A DNA stretch of 64,000 nucleotides from Phymorhynchus buccinoides (Eukaryota > Mollusca > Gastropoda > Neogastropoda > Raphitomidae): the NCBI GenBank assembly GCA_017654935.2, contig CM065684.1, positions 51,482,326-51,546,325 of the forward strand, given 5' to 3'. This document shows, one piece after another, positions 11,031 through 21,324 of this stretch. The position numbers were made by a program, and so were the translations under genes. Within the stretch, counting starts at the first letter, position 1; every line of letters begins with the position of its first letter. The notes beneath the pieces were generated by a model. The model was not told the origin of the DNA. It did not search any database and saw only the letters and a list, made by a program, of their open reading frames with translations.

Positions 11031-11425
11031 GTAGAGTGGCACAGTGGTAACGCATTCGCTTCATGTCAAGTAAACCTGAGTTTGAACCTGGGTACAGGGG
11101 ATTTTTCCTCTCACTTTGCACTAGGCCTTACGGTCTGAACGTGGAGTCTTTCGGATGAGACGATACACCGAGGTCCTGTGTGCCCATGCACTTAGCACAC
11201 GTTAAACCCAGTAGCAGCGAAAAAGTTGTCATTTGGTCAAAATTTACACACACACACCCCTTTCCTTCCTTATCAATCACACAAAAATCGCATGCAAAAA
11301 AAAAAGAAAAGAAAGAAAAAAAGGGTGGCGTGCCTCTGGCTGCGACAATCTCTCCAGGTGGGAGCAACCCGAATTTCACAGAGATGCCTCTGTGACTGTA
11401 AAGTACCTAATACTAATACTAATAA
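11031..11425 (+). mobile_element. tRNA-derived SINE, family S2, full-length copy
   Basis: The tRNA-like head has an A-box-like GTGGCACAGTGGTAACGC (about 11036) and a B-box-like GTTTGAACCTGGG (about 11080). The body includes ATGAGACGATACACCGAGG and CTCTCCAGGTGGGAGC, with an internal CA/poly-A-rich stretch. The tail is (AATACT)-type at 11406-11422. Confidence 0.8.
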
Positions 11426-11700
11426 TGAGACCTTGTGTAGACTGTCTTCTTTAGCGGATTGTGACTGTGTACATTCTGTTTTCTGACGCTGTCTTACATT
11501 GACTAAAAGTTTTGAGATCTTTTATGAACTGTCTTGTTTCATTAACGCACCGTGACCTAGTGTACATTATTTATTGGCTTTGCGTGAACTGTCTTGTTTC
11601 ATTTTCACGATGTGGCCTTAAGGATGCACATTATGTTTTGTTGTGATGCCGTACATCGACTTTATGTGACCTTGAGTTGGACAAATGTTGAGCCTTTTGT
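11426..11700. repeat. Degenerate ~95-bp tandem repeat
   Basis: Phrases such as GAACTGTCTTGTTTCATT and a ..GTGACCT..GT..ACATT segment recur about every 60-95 bp with strong divergence. Weak evidence. Confidence 0.4.
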
Positions 11701-11710
11701 TTTGCTTCTC

Positions 11711-11721
11711 CCCCCCCCCCC

Positions 11722-11771
<50 letters not shown>
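11711..11771. repeat. Poly-C tract (~60 nt)
   Basis: Essentially pure C with one A at 11721. The reverse strand is a G run with quadruplex potential. Confidence 0.95.
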
Positions 11772-11773
<2 letters not shown>

Positions 11774-12185
11774 AGATATGTCTTGAGTTAGACTGTCGTA
11801 TTTCAGCAACGCCTTGTGACCTTATGTAAATTCTGGTTGTAACGCTATCTTACACTTACATTGGCTCAGCCCTGAAACATTTGTTTTCAAAATATAAAGG
11901 ATGCTTGAATTTTCTCCAAACCTCATGGATTTCGGCTGATTTTAAAGCGGGAGCTTAATAAGGTGCTCTCACAATCTTGGTGTAACTTAGTCGAGAGAAA
12001 CAGTTTGTGATGTTCGTTCAGGTGAACTTTTTTTTACTGACCATTTTGTTATTGAAGCCCTCAACCAGCCCATTTCTCTTGACCAAACTGGACCGTTTGT
12101 GACTGTGACCAGGCCTTGGAAGAGTCCAGTGAATGTTATCAACTGTCCGATAAAGATAAAAATGTTCATTCAGTGGTGTTCATGT

Positions 12186-12186
<1 letters not shown>

Positions 12187-12224
<38 letters not shown>
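12187..12224 (+). promoter_or_regulatory. (TG)n tract forming the 3' splice region
   Basis: About 17 TG units end four bases before the acceptor AG at 12227-12228 of the next exon. The position normally holding a polypyrimidine tract is replaced by UG repeats in the pre-mRNA. In human CFTR a comparable (UG)n near an acceptor binds TDP-43 and lowers exon inclusion; a similar role here is inference. Confidence 0.55.
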
Positions 12225-12228
12225 ACAG

Positions 12229-12368
12229 TGTACACGGAGGTGTTTGGCAGCAAGTTGCCCATCATGGGCCCCCTGGTCATGTCCCTGGGCATCCTCCTGC
12301 TGGTGCTGTCCATACGCCAGTTCTTCATCGTCTGGAAGCACCGCAAGAACGCGCCAGCTACCAATAAG
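12229..12368 (+). CDS. Membrane-protein gene, exon with transmembrane helix (partial gene)
   Basis: This 140-nt internal exon lies between CACAG and a GTCAGC donor. Two bases complete a split codon and are followed by 46 codons. The encoded segment starts YTEVFGSKLPIMGP and has a hydrophobic run of about 25 residues (MGPLVMSLGILLLVLSIRQF) ending in W, then a basic KHRKN cluster. That pattern suits a membrane-spanning helix with its positive side in the cytosol. The exon ends on a complete AAG codon, in phase with the exon at 20070. Codon choice is GC-rich, unlike the surrounding intron, supporting real coding sequence. Upstream exons are not in the window, or I could not find them. I do not recognise the family; a faint likeness to the second helix of TMEM200-type proteins is too weak for a name. 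Confidence 0.72.
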
Positions 12369-12395
12369 GTCAGCACGTTCATTTGGTCACACATA

Positions 12396-12741
12396 CAGTG
12401 GAACCTCTCTTGTAAGACCTTCAAAAATCGTTCAAAATGAGGTCTTCAAAGGGAGGGGTCTTATAAGGGAGGTAATTTCAATACTTACAAAGAAGGGCAG
12501 TGTCTCAGAGAAGTAGGTCTTATGTGGGAGGGAGTCTTAGGGAGAAAGGTGGCAGAGTGGTTAAGACGTTCGCAAAGAAGGGCAATGTCTCAGAGAAGTA
12601 GGTCTTATGTGGGAAGGAGTCTTAGGGAGAAAGGTGGCAGAGTGGTTAAGACGTTCGCAAAGAAGGGCAATGTCTCAGAGAAGTAGGTCTTATGTGGGAG
12701 GGAGTCTTATAATGGGAGGTCTTATAAGGGATATTCCACTG
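12396..12741. mobile_element. T1 MITE with internal duplication, copy 3
   Basis: It lies 27 bp into the intron, from CAGTGGAACCTCTCTTG to ATATTCCACTG with TA on both sides. Inside, an 85-bp block is present twice. It contains a tRNA-like A-box phrase, GTGGCAGAGTGGTTAAGACG (12540 and 12625), which looks like a fragment of a tRNA-derived SINE captured by the element. Sequence 12742-12967 is unassigned. Confidence 0.75.
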
Positions 12742-12967
12742 TACCGGCACGATGTTTTCCACATGGTGATATGACCCATAATATTTGAAAACAATGTGAA
12801 GCTTAAAATGGCATCAGGAAGGGTGAGGAAGAGAGGGGAACATGATTCTAAGTGAAGAGAGAGGAAGGATAATTATGGTGATTGTGTTGGAGTGCTAAGA
12901 GAGTTTGGGGTGGGATCAGGAAGGAGTGGGAGGGTGAGGTATAGCAGTCAATGTTCATTTATCGATC

Positions 12968-13165
12968 TCCCTGTGGTGATACTGGGGGGGCTTTCATAAA
13001 AATAGTTCCCCCACCTTCTGGAAGTTCTGTGCTTGTAACTTCCTCTAATCTGCCACTCTCTTTGACTCTGCCTTTTCCCTTTACTTTCTATCATCTGCTA
13101 TCTTTCTGACTTATTGGCCCATTCTCCTGCCTTTAAGAAAAAAATCTTCCAAATATTTGTTTCTC
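12968..13165 (+). repeat. Interspersed repeat R1, copy 1
   Basis: It shares CACCTTCTGGAAGTTCTGTG, CTCTTTGACTCTGCC and CTCCTGCCTTT with copies at 18203 (+), 23117 (-) and 28880 (-). Termini are not clearly inverted; the class is unknown. Confidence 0.65.
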
Positions 13166-14111
13166 CTTTGAGCTCCTCAGAAATCGGAATGTGTTGGCTG
13201 TGCGCAGCAAGGACACCAGTGAAAACTGAAAACCGGACATATGTACCTTACCCATTATGGCCATATGGCATGGGGACGCAGAAGAAGATTTATCAATCTA
13301 TTTATCCAGTCAGCCAGTCTGTCTATTTGATTTAGCAGTCTACTCATCAATCTCTATGGATTCTATGAAAGCCACTGCCCCCCAAGCCTCTTGATTTGAT
13401 TGTCCTAGTCCATTGCCCATTGCTGGGTTGTTGACTGGCTTCTGGCTGTTAGTCACACATTGCTGACACAGCTGTTCATTCAATCAGTGATAAAAGCTGA
13501 GGCCTGTTTAAATAGTTAAGTATCACTATCAATTCACAGCTGACACAATGGAATGCTCCCTAATCCTGCTATTTCACTTCTCTTTCTTTCTTTTCTTTTT
13601 TTAACCACTTTAAAGATAAAATTAACTTCTACAGTTTGGGTACTTGGAAAAATAATTAAATACAGACTAGTTCTAAATTTAAAACCAAAATTGTAAGCAT
13701 TTTGTCATACTGCATTTTTTTTTTGGGGGGGGGGTTCACTGTTTCTCTGCGATGTTTTCTTTTTAGCATGAAGCCCTGAATCAATCGATAAACATAAAGC
13801 CGACTTGTCGTCTCTCAACACTCAGTGACAGCCCCGTAGTTTCGAAAGGAGAGCAGACAAACAAGCACACACAAGGCTTTTTCGGCTGTAAGTTTGAAGA
13901 GAGAGAGAGACTCGCAGAGAGAGAGCGGAGAACAACAAAACGCATAGTGTACAGGGTTTTCCAGCTGATGTTATTGATCCAGCCCCGTGGGAGCCGCTCG
14001 GTAACGATGTTCCCCATTTGTGTGGAGTCAAAAGCCAGCCATAGCTGTCGCTCACAGCTGCTCTTCACAACCATTGCACACGTCAGGTTTTGATAATGCT
14101 TCAAAAATGAA
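13166..14111. other. Intron sequence, mostly unassigned
   Basis: Intronic to the + strand membrane-protein gene. 13740-14105 is more GC-rich and low in simple repeats. I see no splice-bounded coding segment in it; it could be conserved non-coding DNA, but nothing in the sequence shows this. Confidence 0.35.
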
Positions 14112-14113
14112 TT

Positions 14114-14144
<31 letters not shown>

Positions 14145-14195
14145 TAAAAATATCTGAAAACAGCTATAGCTTTGGTATTTGTGGATGTGTGTGTG
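14112..14195 (+). repeat. G-rich minisatellite, left remnant unit
   Basis: One unit, (TG)n-(G)n-TAAAAATATCTGAAAACAGC, identical in type to the array that resumes at 17459 on the other side of the LINE. Confidence 0.85.
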
Positions 14196-14402
14196 TGTGT
14201 AATAATAATAATAATAATAGTGAATCATTTATATAGCGCATTCCTCCACCAATGTGGAGCTCTATGCGCTTAACAACAACAAAAATTAAAAGCAACAAAT
14301 TCAACAACAAAACGGAATAATTGCTCACGCACATGCAAATAGGCATACACATACACACCCCACCCACACATACACGCACATACACACACACACACACGCA
14401 CA

Positions 14403-14435
<33 letters not shown>

Positions 14436-14505
14436 CGTTACCATCACCACCACTCACCCCACCCAAAAAACAATACAAAATACAATCAGTTGAACAAAGT
14501 ATCAA

Positions 14506-14577
<72 letters not shown>

Positions 14578-14681
14578 CTCGCAACAAAGCTGACGTACAC
14601 ATTGCAGTCAACACACAGTGAAACTAATATGGGGGGAGGGGAGTGTGTGTGTGAGAATAGAGTCCAGAAGTAATGTGGCCT

Positions 14682-16430
14682 AAAGGTTGTGATGTAGCTT
14701 GAACAGGTGGGCCTTGAGAGCTGATTTGAAACATTGCAAGGACTGGATATGGCGGATTTCGCGTGGTATTAGGAGTTCCAAACTGATGGAGCCGAAAAGG
14801 AAAAGGAGTGCTCACCAAACATTTTTGTTCGTGTACTAGGAACACAGAGAATTTTGGAATCTGAAGATGACCGCAATTGCCTTGATGGAGTATAGACAGA
14901 AAGCATGTCAGAAATGTAGCTAGGGGCATTTCCATAGAAATAAGAATGACATAGAGTGGAAATTTTGTAGTATTTAATGGAAAGCCAATGAAGGGATATC
15001 AGGAGTGGTTGAACATGATGATACTTAGAGACCTTGAGGACAAGTCTGGCAGCAGAGTTCTGGACTTTTTGAAGCTTGTCAATGAGGTGTTGGGGGCAGC
15101 CATACAAGAGTGAATTACAATAATCTAGTTTAGAGAGGACAAAAGCGCAGACTAGTATTTTAGTAGTATCTATAGACAGGAGATGGCGAATCGTACCAAT
15201 GCAACGCAGCTCACAGTATGCTGACCGACAGATAGTTTGAACTTGTGAGTCAACACTCATATCTTGAGAGATGTGGAAGCCAAGATTTCTAGCAGAAGGA
15301 GAAAAAGGTATTTGAGTGTCACAGACAGAGATGGAATCAGGCTTTGGGTACGAAAGTTTTCTAGATGGAGAGTGGATGAACAAGGCCTCTGTTTTGTCGT
15401 AATTCAGCTTCAGTTTGTTTTGTAGCATCCATGATTTGATGTTGCGAATGCAGAATTCAAGTGAAGATATACAAGGAAGAATGGTAGATGGGGATACAGG
15501 CTTGTGGAGTTGTGTATCATCAGCAAAAGACTGAGAATCAACTGAATGAGAAGTGATCAACTCGGACAGGGGTTTAGTGTACATGATGAAGAGGACTGGT
15601 CCAAGTACTGAGCCTTGAGGAACCCCACATGTGAGGCCAACCATTGCAGAAGATGAGTCATTGATGGAGACAGACTGAGTTCGACCAGAAAGGTAAGACG
15701 AGAACCATGACAGAGCAGTGCTTGATATTCCATAGGTGATTTGAAGCCTCTTAAGGAGTATATGGTGGTCAATAGTATCAAAAGCAGCTGAAAGATCCAA
15801 AAGAGTTAATATAGATGCGTCACCAGAGTCAAGAGCTAAGAGAATGTCATTAGTTACTTTCAACAGTGCCGTTTCAGTGCTGTGAAATGGCCTGTACGCT
15901 GATTGTGAACAACTGATGAGTTGATGTTCATTGAGATAGCCTAGGAGTTGATGAAGAACTAATTTCTCAATGATTTTTGATATGAAAGAGAGGTTGGATA
16001 TAGGCCTATAGTTCTTGAGAGTGTTTGGGTCAAGGGATAATTTCTTTAGAAGTGGTTTGACAATGGCGGTTTTGAACACAGATGGAAAGGAGCCAGATGT
16101 TAGAGAGTTGTTGACAATATGGGTGAGAGTAGGGAGTAGTTCATCAAGATACTCTATGAAAAGTGGCGTCGGTATAGGGTCAAGAGGACAGGAAGTGGGT
16201 TTAGCTTTTAGAATGATCTTTTTCAATTCAAAGGCAGTAACTGGCTGAAATTCCAAGAACGTGGATGTTGTTACTATTTGGTCTAACAGGGTGGTAGGCC
16301 TAGGTGTAGAAGAAGCCTGATCAAATTCGTTTCTGATCAGCTGGATTTTCTGAACAAAGTAGTCGTTAAAGACATCAGGAAGGTCACTGACAGGGTGGGT
16401 GGTTACGGGAGAGGGGTGCTTTTTTCACGC
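14682..16430 (-). pseudogene. LINE ORF2 reverse transcriptase domain, frame-broken
   Basis: A long open stretch (16256 down to 14769) encodes a reverse transcriptase. Counting from 16256, it shows KNYRPISNLSFISKIIEKL (about residues 81-99), LDLSAAFDTIDH (about 153-164), GVPQGSVLGP (about 211-220) and the catalytic FADD (244-247, FADDTQLH). The C-terminal part has LDYCNSLLYG, RLVLKVSKYHHVQPLL and APSVWNS, diagnostic of L2/CR1/Rex-like elements. After WNS the frame hits a TAA, but the next frame continues PREIRHIQSLQCFKSALK to a stop near 14682, so one indel separates them. It would make cDNA from its own RNA if intact; this copy is inactive. Confidence 0.88.
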
Positions 16431-16489
16431 CCAAGTAGTTTGCTGCAGATAGAAAACAGCCGACTAGAGGTCACTGCATTGTTTATTTG

Positions 16490-17458
16490 GTCAGTGTAAA
16501 AGGAGGATCTTGCTGTCAACACTGTTCGCTATTTTTCGTTTCGCAGCGTTGAAGATTTGTTTCGTAACGGTAAGGGGGGTCTTAAGCCATGCTCTTTCAG
16601 CTACACGCTTTTCTGACTTCGCCGAGTTCAGTTCAGTGCTAACTAAAGGGTACCACGGCTCCAGTCTATCGGCACGCTCTTGGCGGTGACGTAACGGCGC
16701 GTGTGTGTCAATAACGCGAGTGAGAGCGCTGTTAAGGTTGTTGACCGTGGGGCATGATTCAGGGCAGATAGTCGTGCGCAACTCTGCTTGAAATGCTGAT
16801 CTATCATGCTGCGTACATTACGAGACTGTCTGTACGATGGGGTGTCAGACGGGACAGACAAACATAGTTCACAAACAATACAGAAATGGTCAGAAGCAAG
16901 AGATTGAGTGTCATGAGTAGAGCGTAGCAAATCATCATTGGGTCTATAAATTACCCAGTCCAGAATGTGGCCACGTTCATGAGTTGGCTCGGTAACAGAT
17001 TGACTAAAGTGAAACATATCCAAAGCATTAATCGTCTTAGTAGTTACAGGGTTATGCTGAGTATCAAAATGAACATTAATGTCTCCTAATATAATACACT
17101 TTCCAAAAAGGTTATTACAGTACTCTAAAAGGTCAGGGAATTCACTGAGAAACATAGCGTCTGTCAGTTTATTTTTGCGGCTTGGTGGAGGTCGGTATAC
17201 GCAGATGAAGTGGACAGGAGAAGACGACGTTGCCAGGGTAACGTGAACTGCTTCAAAGCTGAGGTGTTGGAAGGGAAAGGCAGTGGAGGTTACAGAAAGA
17301 TGCTTGGCCAGAGAGTTCTTAGAGATGAGCGCAATCCCCCCACCGCGTGAAGGGCGGGGGAAGGAAGAGAGTGTGTAGCCAGATGGTGTCAGGTCAGCAC
17401 ACTTTGCTTCATCGCCTTGTTTTTGAAGCCAGGATTCTGTTATTACGAAAACATCACA
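16490..17458 (-). pseudogene. LINE ORF2 endonuclease (APE-type) and linker, truncated
   Basis: From the truncated start, the frame reads ITESWL, then GGGIALIS, ICVYRPP, ILGDINVHFD and SDHFCI. These match the ordered motifs of an APE-type endonuclease, including the catalytic D/N and SDH elements. The first catalytic asparagine region is lost with the missing N-terminus. Near 16790 the frame shifts; the next frame continues with LNSALTRVIDTHAPLRHR and ends at a stop near 16490, and another shift is needed to reach the reverse transcriptase part. At least two or three indels lie between the domains. Confidence 0.85.
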
Positions 17459-17691
17459 GTGTGTGTGTGTGTGTGTGTGTGTGGGGGGGGGGGGTGTAAA
17501 AATATCTGAAAACAGCTATAGCTTTGTGTGTGTGTGTGTGTGTGTGGGGGGGGGGGGGTGTAAAAATATCTGAAAACAGCTATAGCTGTGTGTGTTTGTG
17601 GGGGGGGGGTGGGGGGGGGGGTGTGTGTGGGGGTGGGTGGGGGGGGGTAAAAAATATCTGAAAACAGCTATAGCTTTGTTATTTGTGGTGT

Positions 17692-17722
<31 letters not shown>

Positions 17723-17771
17723 GTGTAAAAATATCTGAAAACAGCTATAGCTTTGTTATTTGTGGATGTGT

Positions 17772-17802
<31 letters not shown>

Positions 17803-18148
17803 TCAAAATATCTGAAAACAGCTATAGTTTTGTTATTTGTGGATGTGGGGTAAAAATATCTGAAAACAGCTATAGCTTTGTTATTTGTGGATGTGTGGGG
17901 GGGGGGGGGGGGGGGGGGGGGGGTAAAAATATCTGAAAACAGCTATAGCTTTGTTATTTGTGGAGGGGGGGGGGGTGTTGTAAAATATCTGAAAACAGCT
18001 ATAGCTTTGTTATTTGTGGATGTGGGGGGGGGGGGGGTAAAAAATTTTGAAAACAGCTATAGCTTTGTTATTTGTGGATGTGTGTGTGTTTGTGGGGGGG
18101 GGGGGGGGGGTAAAAATATCTGAAAAAACAGCTATAGCTTATTTGTTT

Positions 18149-18179
<31 letters not shown>

Positions 18180-18203
18180 TAAAAATATCTGAAAACAGCT
18201 ATA
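17459..18203 (+). repeat. G-rich minisatellite, ~60-75-bp unit, eleven copies
   Basis: Each unit is (TG)n, a G run of 8-25, then TAAAAATATCTGAAAACAGC, TATAGCTTTGTTATTTGTGG. Length variation is almost all in the TG and G runs. The G runs could form quadruplexes. Glycine-rich reading frames here are artefacts. Confidence 0.95.
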
Positions 18204-18440
18204 TACCGGGGGTATATGTCTTTTGTACAAATAGTTCCCTCACCTTCTGGAAGTTTTGTGCTTGTAACTTCTTCTAATTCTGTCGCTCTCTTTGACTCTG
18301 CCTTTTCCCTTTGCTTATTGTCATCTGCTATCTTTCTATCTCGCTGGTCCGTTCTCCTGCCTTTTTTTCTATAAATTCTTACAAAGATTTCTTCAGCCGA
18401 AGTCGGACATGTTGGGCCTAACTATTTCTTAGGCTCATAA
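18203..18440 (+). repeat. Interspersed repeat R1, copy 2
   Basis: Starts near ACCGGGGGTATATG and runs through CACCTTCTGGAAGTTTTGTG to GCCGAAGTCGGACATGTTGG. This is the longest + strand copy. Sequence 18441-18809 is AT-rich and unassigned. Confidence 0.65.
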
Positions 18441-18809
18441 CTGCAGCATGACGCATCTACACTCATATTGACAGGAAGCTGTCTGAGCGAACGAAGAAGA
18501 AGAAGAAATTCAATTGAATCATGTTCTGGTAGAAACTTAACAAGGAGAGCACTATTTCATTTTGGTGATAGCTTCTTGAAATTTGTATAATAAATAAAAC
18601 ATGTTTCGTTCAGTATCGCCCAAAATGATCTGTTATTGTTGTATTATGTATGTACTTGATTTATCATAAAATAGTTTTGACTCACCTATCAAAAATAGCA
18701 AAATGATAAGAAATGACACCTAAAAGAAACAACCAGAGAAGTTTCAGAATAAAAATATATCAGATAAATATGTGGGTTTCTATAATGTGTCATTGTATTA
18801 CGTCATTGT

Positions 18810-19385
18810 TTAAAGGTGGACTCGGACGGATGAGTTTTTGCAAGAAACACGTCGAGATCACCAGAAAGACAGCCTTTTCTTTCAAGGATCGGAACACTCA
18901 CTTTGCTCTGGTTTCTTAGAAATTAAACCGTCAAAACGGCGATTCTTCCTTGGCGGAGATGCTGGAGAGAGTAGCCATTTTGGAAGGGGTGGGTGGAGGT
19001 CACTCATTGTGGTTGAAGCGTTTTCTTTTTTTGTAGTGCAGTAAAAAAAAAAAAAAGGAGCTATTTCGTTTGTTGTGAGCGAAACTCCTTTGGATAAACT
19101 GTATAAAGTTAAAAATAAATAAATAAAAAGGCTTGTATTGCGAAACGTTTGTGCAAACGATTTGGTCTAAACACAGGCGGCCATTCAAAAAGAGACGGCA
19201 AACGCCTTCTCTTTGGCTGAAAGAATTTGACTTCCAGCACCTCCGCCAAGGAGGAATCGCCTTTTTGACGGCTTGATTTCTGGGAAACCAGAGCAAAGTG
19301 AGTGTTGCGATCTCTGTAAAGGGTGTTTTCTTACTGATCTGGACGTGTTTCTTGCAAAAACTCATCCATCAGGGTGCCCCTTTAA
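18810..19385. mobile_element. Palindromic TTAA-flanked MITE, family P2, copy 1
   Basis: TTAA flanks, and termini around GACGGATGAGTTTTTGCAAG and its inverse. The inverted arms are about 200 bp each and imperfect. A second copy is at 46887-47453. TTAA targets are used by piggyBac and Kolobok transposons; which one mobilised this element is unknown. Confidence 0.8.
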
Positions 19386-20069
19386 TGATGTATGTGTGCC
19401 AATCAGTCGTTTCAAACCATGGCAGATAGCAGAGGGGGCAGATGCTATTCCGGCAGGCTGGGCGAGAATTCATTTAGAGTAGAGATGCCTTGCCCAAGGT
19501 GCATCCCCACTCTCTCGGCCAAAGGGATTTGAGGATAGCTGGCATTGGGAAAGTTCCCAATGGCCAACCCATCCCTTTGGCTGCAGCACTAGAGCCAGTG
19601 CTAAGGCTCCCTCGTTTGAGTGTCATAGTCTTCCACAAAAGACTAAGCTGCACCATGAATGATATGTTTTTGTTTTATCCTCAAATGTTCAAAGCTGCCC
19701 AACTCTTCTGACATGAAAAGTGTCTGTGAAAATACTTGCAAATTACAAAAAAGGCAAGAACATGATGCCCATAAATCTCCTTAATGGATTAGTAGGTGGG
19801 AGGAACATAATTTCTATCATCATCAGAGTAAGAAAACGTTTAGTTTGAGTTTTCGGCTTTGCTGTCACTATTCTGTGTGTAGATACATTTGATAAAAATA
19901 ACCAAATGCGATATTCTTTTAATATTTGGTAGTCCATTGTTGCTTGAACTTGAAGTCAAAGGTGCCAATAATGTACATTGATTATCGATGCCTTGTCGCT
20001 AGCTGGAGTGACAGGCTGGGGACTAGAATGGGGAAGAGATAGCATAGCTTTGTGTTTGCTTTGCGACAG
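19386..20069. other. Intron sequence, unassigned
   Basis: No family recognised. 19440-19700 has moderately complex sequence without splice-bounded coding. Confidence 0.4.
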
Positions 20070-20167
20070 ACGGAGACTGCTCCGGCGGATGATGAGGACA
20101 TGCCCTGCAACAGCATGCTGGAGATGGAGACCTGGGACAGAGAGAAGCCGTCCTACCTTCACAACAG
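20070..20167 (+). CDS. Membrane-protein gene, internal exon
   Basis: A 98-nt exon after TGCGACAG and before a GTAACC donor. It starts in the phase left by the exon ending at 12368 and gives 32 codons plus two bases. The peptide begins TETAPADDEDMPCNSM and ends EKPSYLHN; it is acidic and polar with no helix, which fits the cytosolic side just after a membrane anchor. The two trailing bases AG join the first base of the next exon to make AGC (Ser). Reading frame, splice signals and GC-rich codons agree. The function of this segment is not recognised. Confidence 0.7.
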
Positions 20168-20197
20168 GTAACCATGGGTACCGGATGAAAGTAATTT

Positions 20198-20342
20198 AGG
20201 AATGTCCTGAAATCAGGATTGGATAAGCTGATAGAAAGAGTCTTCAGGATTGGTCATCTTGTCATTCAGAAACACATCAGGGATGTTCCTGAAGTCAGGA
20301 TTGGATAAGCCGATAGAGTCTTCAGGATTGGTCATCTTGTTA
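20198..20342. repeat. Two-copy tandem repeat, ~80-bp unit
   Basis: The unit around GTCAGGATTGGATAAGC..GATAGA..GTCTTCAGGATTGGTCATC occurs twice, directly after the splice donor. Confidence 0.85.
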
Positions 20343-20349
20343 TCCAAAG

Positions 20350-20940
20350 GGGTGGTAATTTTCCGGTATATGCCTGATTTCCGGTTTTGAGATGACTAAA
20401 AAATGTAATCTCCGGCTTTTGAGTTAGTTTGGGGGAAAAATTCCGGCATCAGAGAAACAAGTGATGATTACAAACATCGTACATGTATTGGCCGAAGTAG
20501 CAAACCGATTCAAAATTATCTTTATACGGCACAATCTTCATTTCGCGCCTTTTTGCTCTTCCGCCATTGTAATTTCCAAGATGGCGTCCGCCGAGAACGC
20601 ATGTATTGAGTTGGCGAAACCAACATGTAAAAGAAAGCAAAAGTACGTGAACCATTGGAGAATTGAGTGGCCGCAGAATGTAGTTTGTGGCCGAAGATTT
20701 GGCCATGTTCATTCGGAAAGAGACAAAGACAAAGAGAGAGTTTGAAGAGTAGGATGTTAAATACGAGTACTTGTCACCCCCGCTCAACAAAACTTCCGAT
20801 GCTAGCCGCTGAAAAACCGGGTGGAAGAATGTATGTGCGAAAATTTTTATATTTTGGAACAGACTAATTGACCCCATCCCCTGCTCAACAAAACTTGTTA
20901 TGTTAGCTGCCTGAACATTTTTTGGGGAACACTAGTCCCC
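20350..20940 (+). mobile_element. Possible transposon relic with a short coding start
   Basis: Contains CCAAGATGGCGTCCGCC (ATG at 20580), opening a frame of about 55 codons with the basic/aromatic stretch KRKQKYVNHWRIEWPQN. This is loosely like the N-terminal region of transposase-derived proteins, followed by frame decay. A CCGG-rich flank (20360-20450) could be a transposon end. Evidence is weak; it may be unrelated intron sequence. Confidence 0.25.
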
Positions 20941-21201
20941 CCCCACTGTACTCACTGTACTCACAGCAGAATTGAAATATCCCTTAAACAAAGTAATAAC
21001 CTGTTGAACTCAGAGATTTAAATAAATATTCCTTAAGCAAATTAATATCACATTTGCATCCAATTTGTTCTAGTTGCTTTTCATTAAAAGCAGTCACTGC
21101 AAACTTAATGTGATTTTAGACATTGTGCAAAACATTTGGTTGTGCTATTATTTGTAGTTTCTGAGAAAAGTGCTTTGTTAAAGTTTTTAATGAGACAGTG
21201 A

Positions 21202-21252
21202 ACACACACACACACACACACGCACGCACGCATGCACGCACGCATGCACACA
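21202..21252. repeat. (CA)n / (CGCA)n microsatellite
   Basis: Short CA tract grading into CACG/CATG units in the intron just before the last exon. Confidence 0.85.
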
Positions 21253-21324
21253 CTTTCAGTACATAAAAAGTGAACATTTCCGCATTGTCAGTGCGTGGCT
21301 TTCCATTTTCCCTTTGTTTTTCAG

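Larger units (their letters stand above)
14196..17458 (-). mobile_element. L2/CR1-like LINE, 3.3 kb, nearly full ORF2
   Basis: The element is in minus orientation, with endonuclease coding at the high-coordinate end, then linker, reverse transcriptase, C-terminal region and 3' UTR. It finishes with a GCGCTATATAAATG-type end and an (ATT)n tail at 14199-14219. The 3' UTR carries (CA)n (about 14376-14434) and (CT)n (14507-14574). Both flanks are the same (TG)n/G-run minisatellite, so the insertion hit a TG tract and the exact target duplication cannot be resolved. The 5' end is truncated inside the endonuclease domain. It sits in an intron of the + strand gene, in antisense orientation. Confidence 0.9.

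Noticed and set aside
11594..11809. Proline- or glycine-rich small protein
   Set aside because: Translation of a poly-C run.
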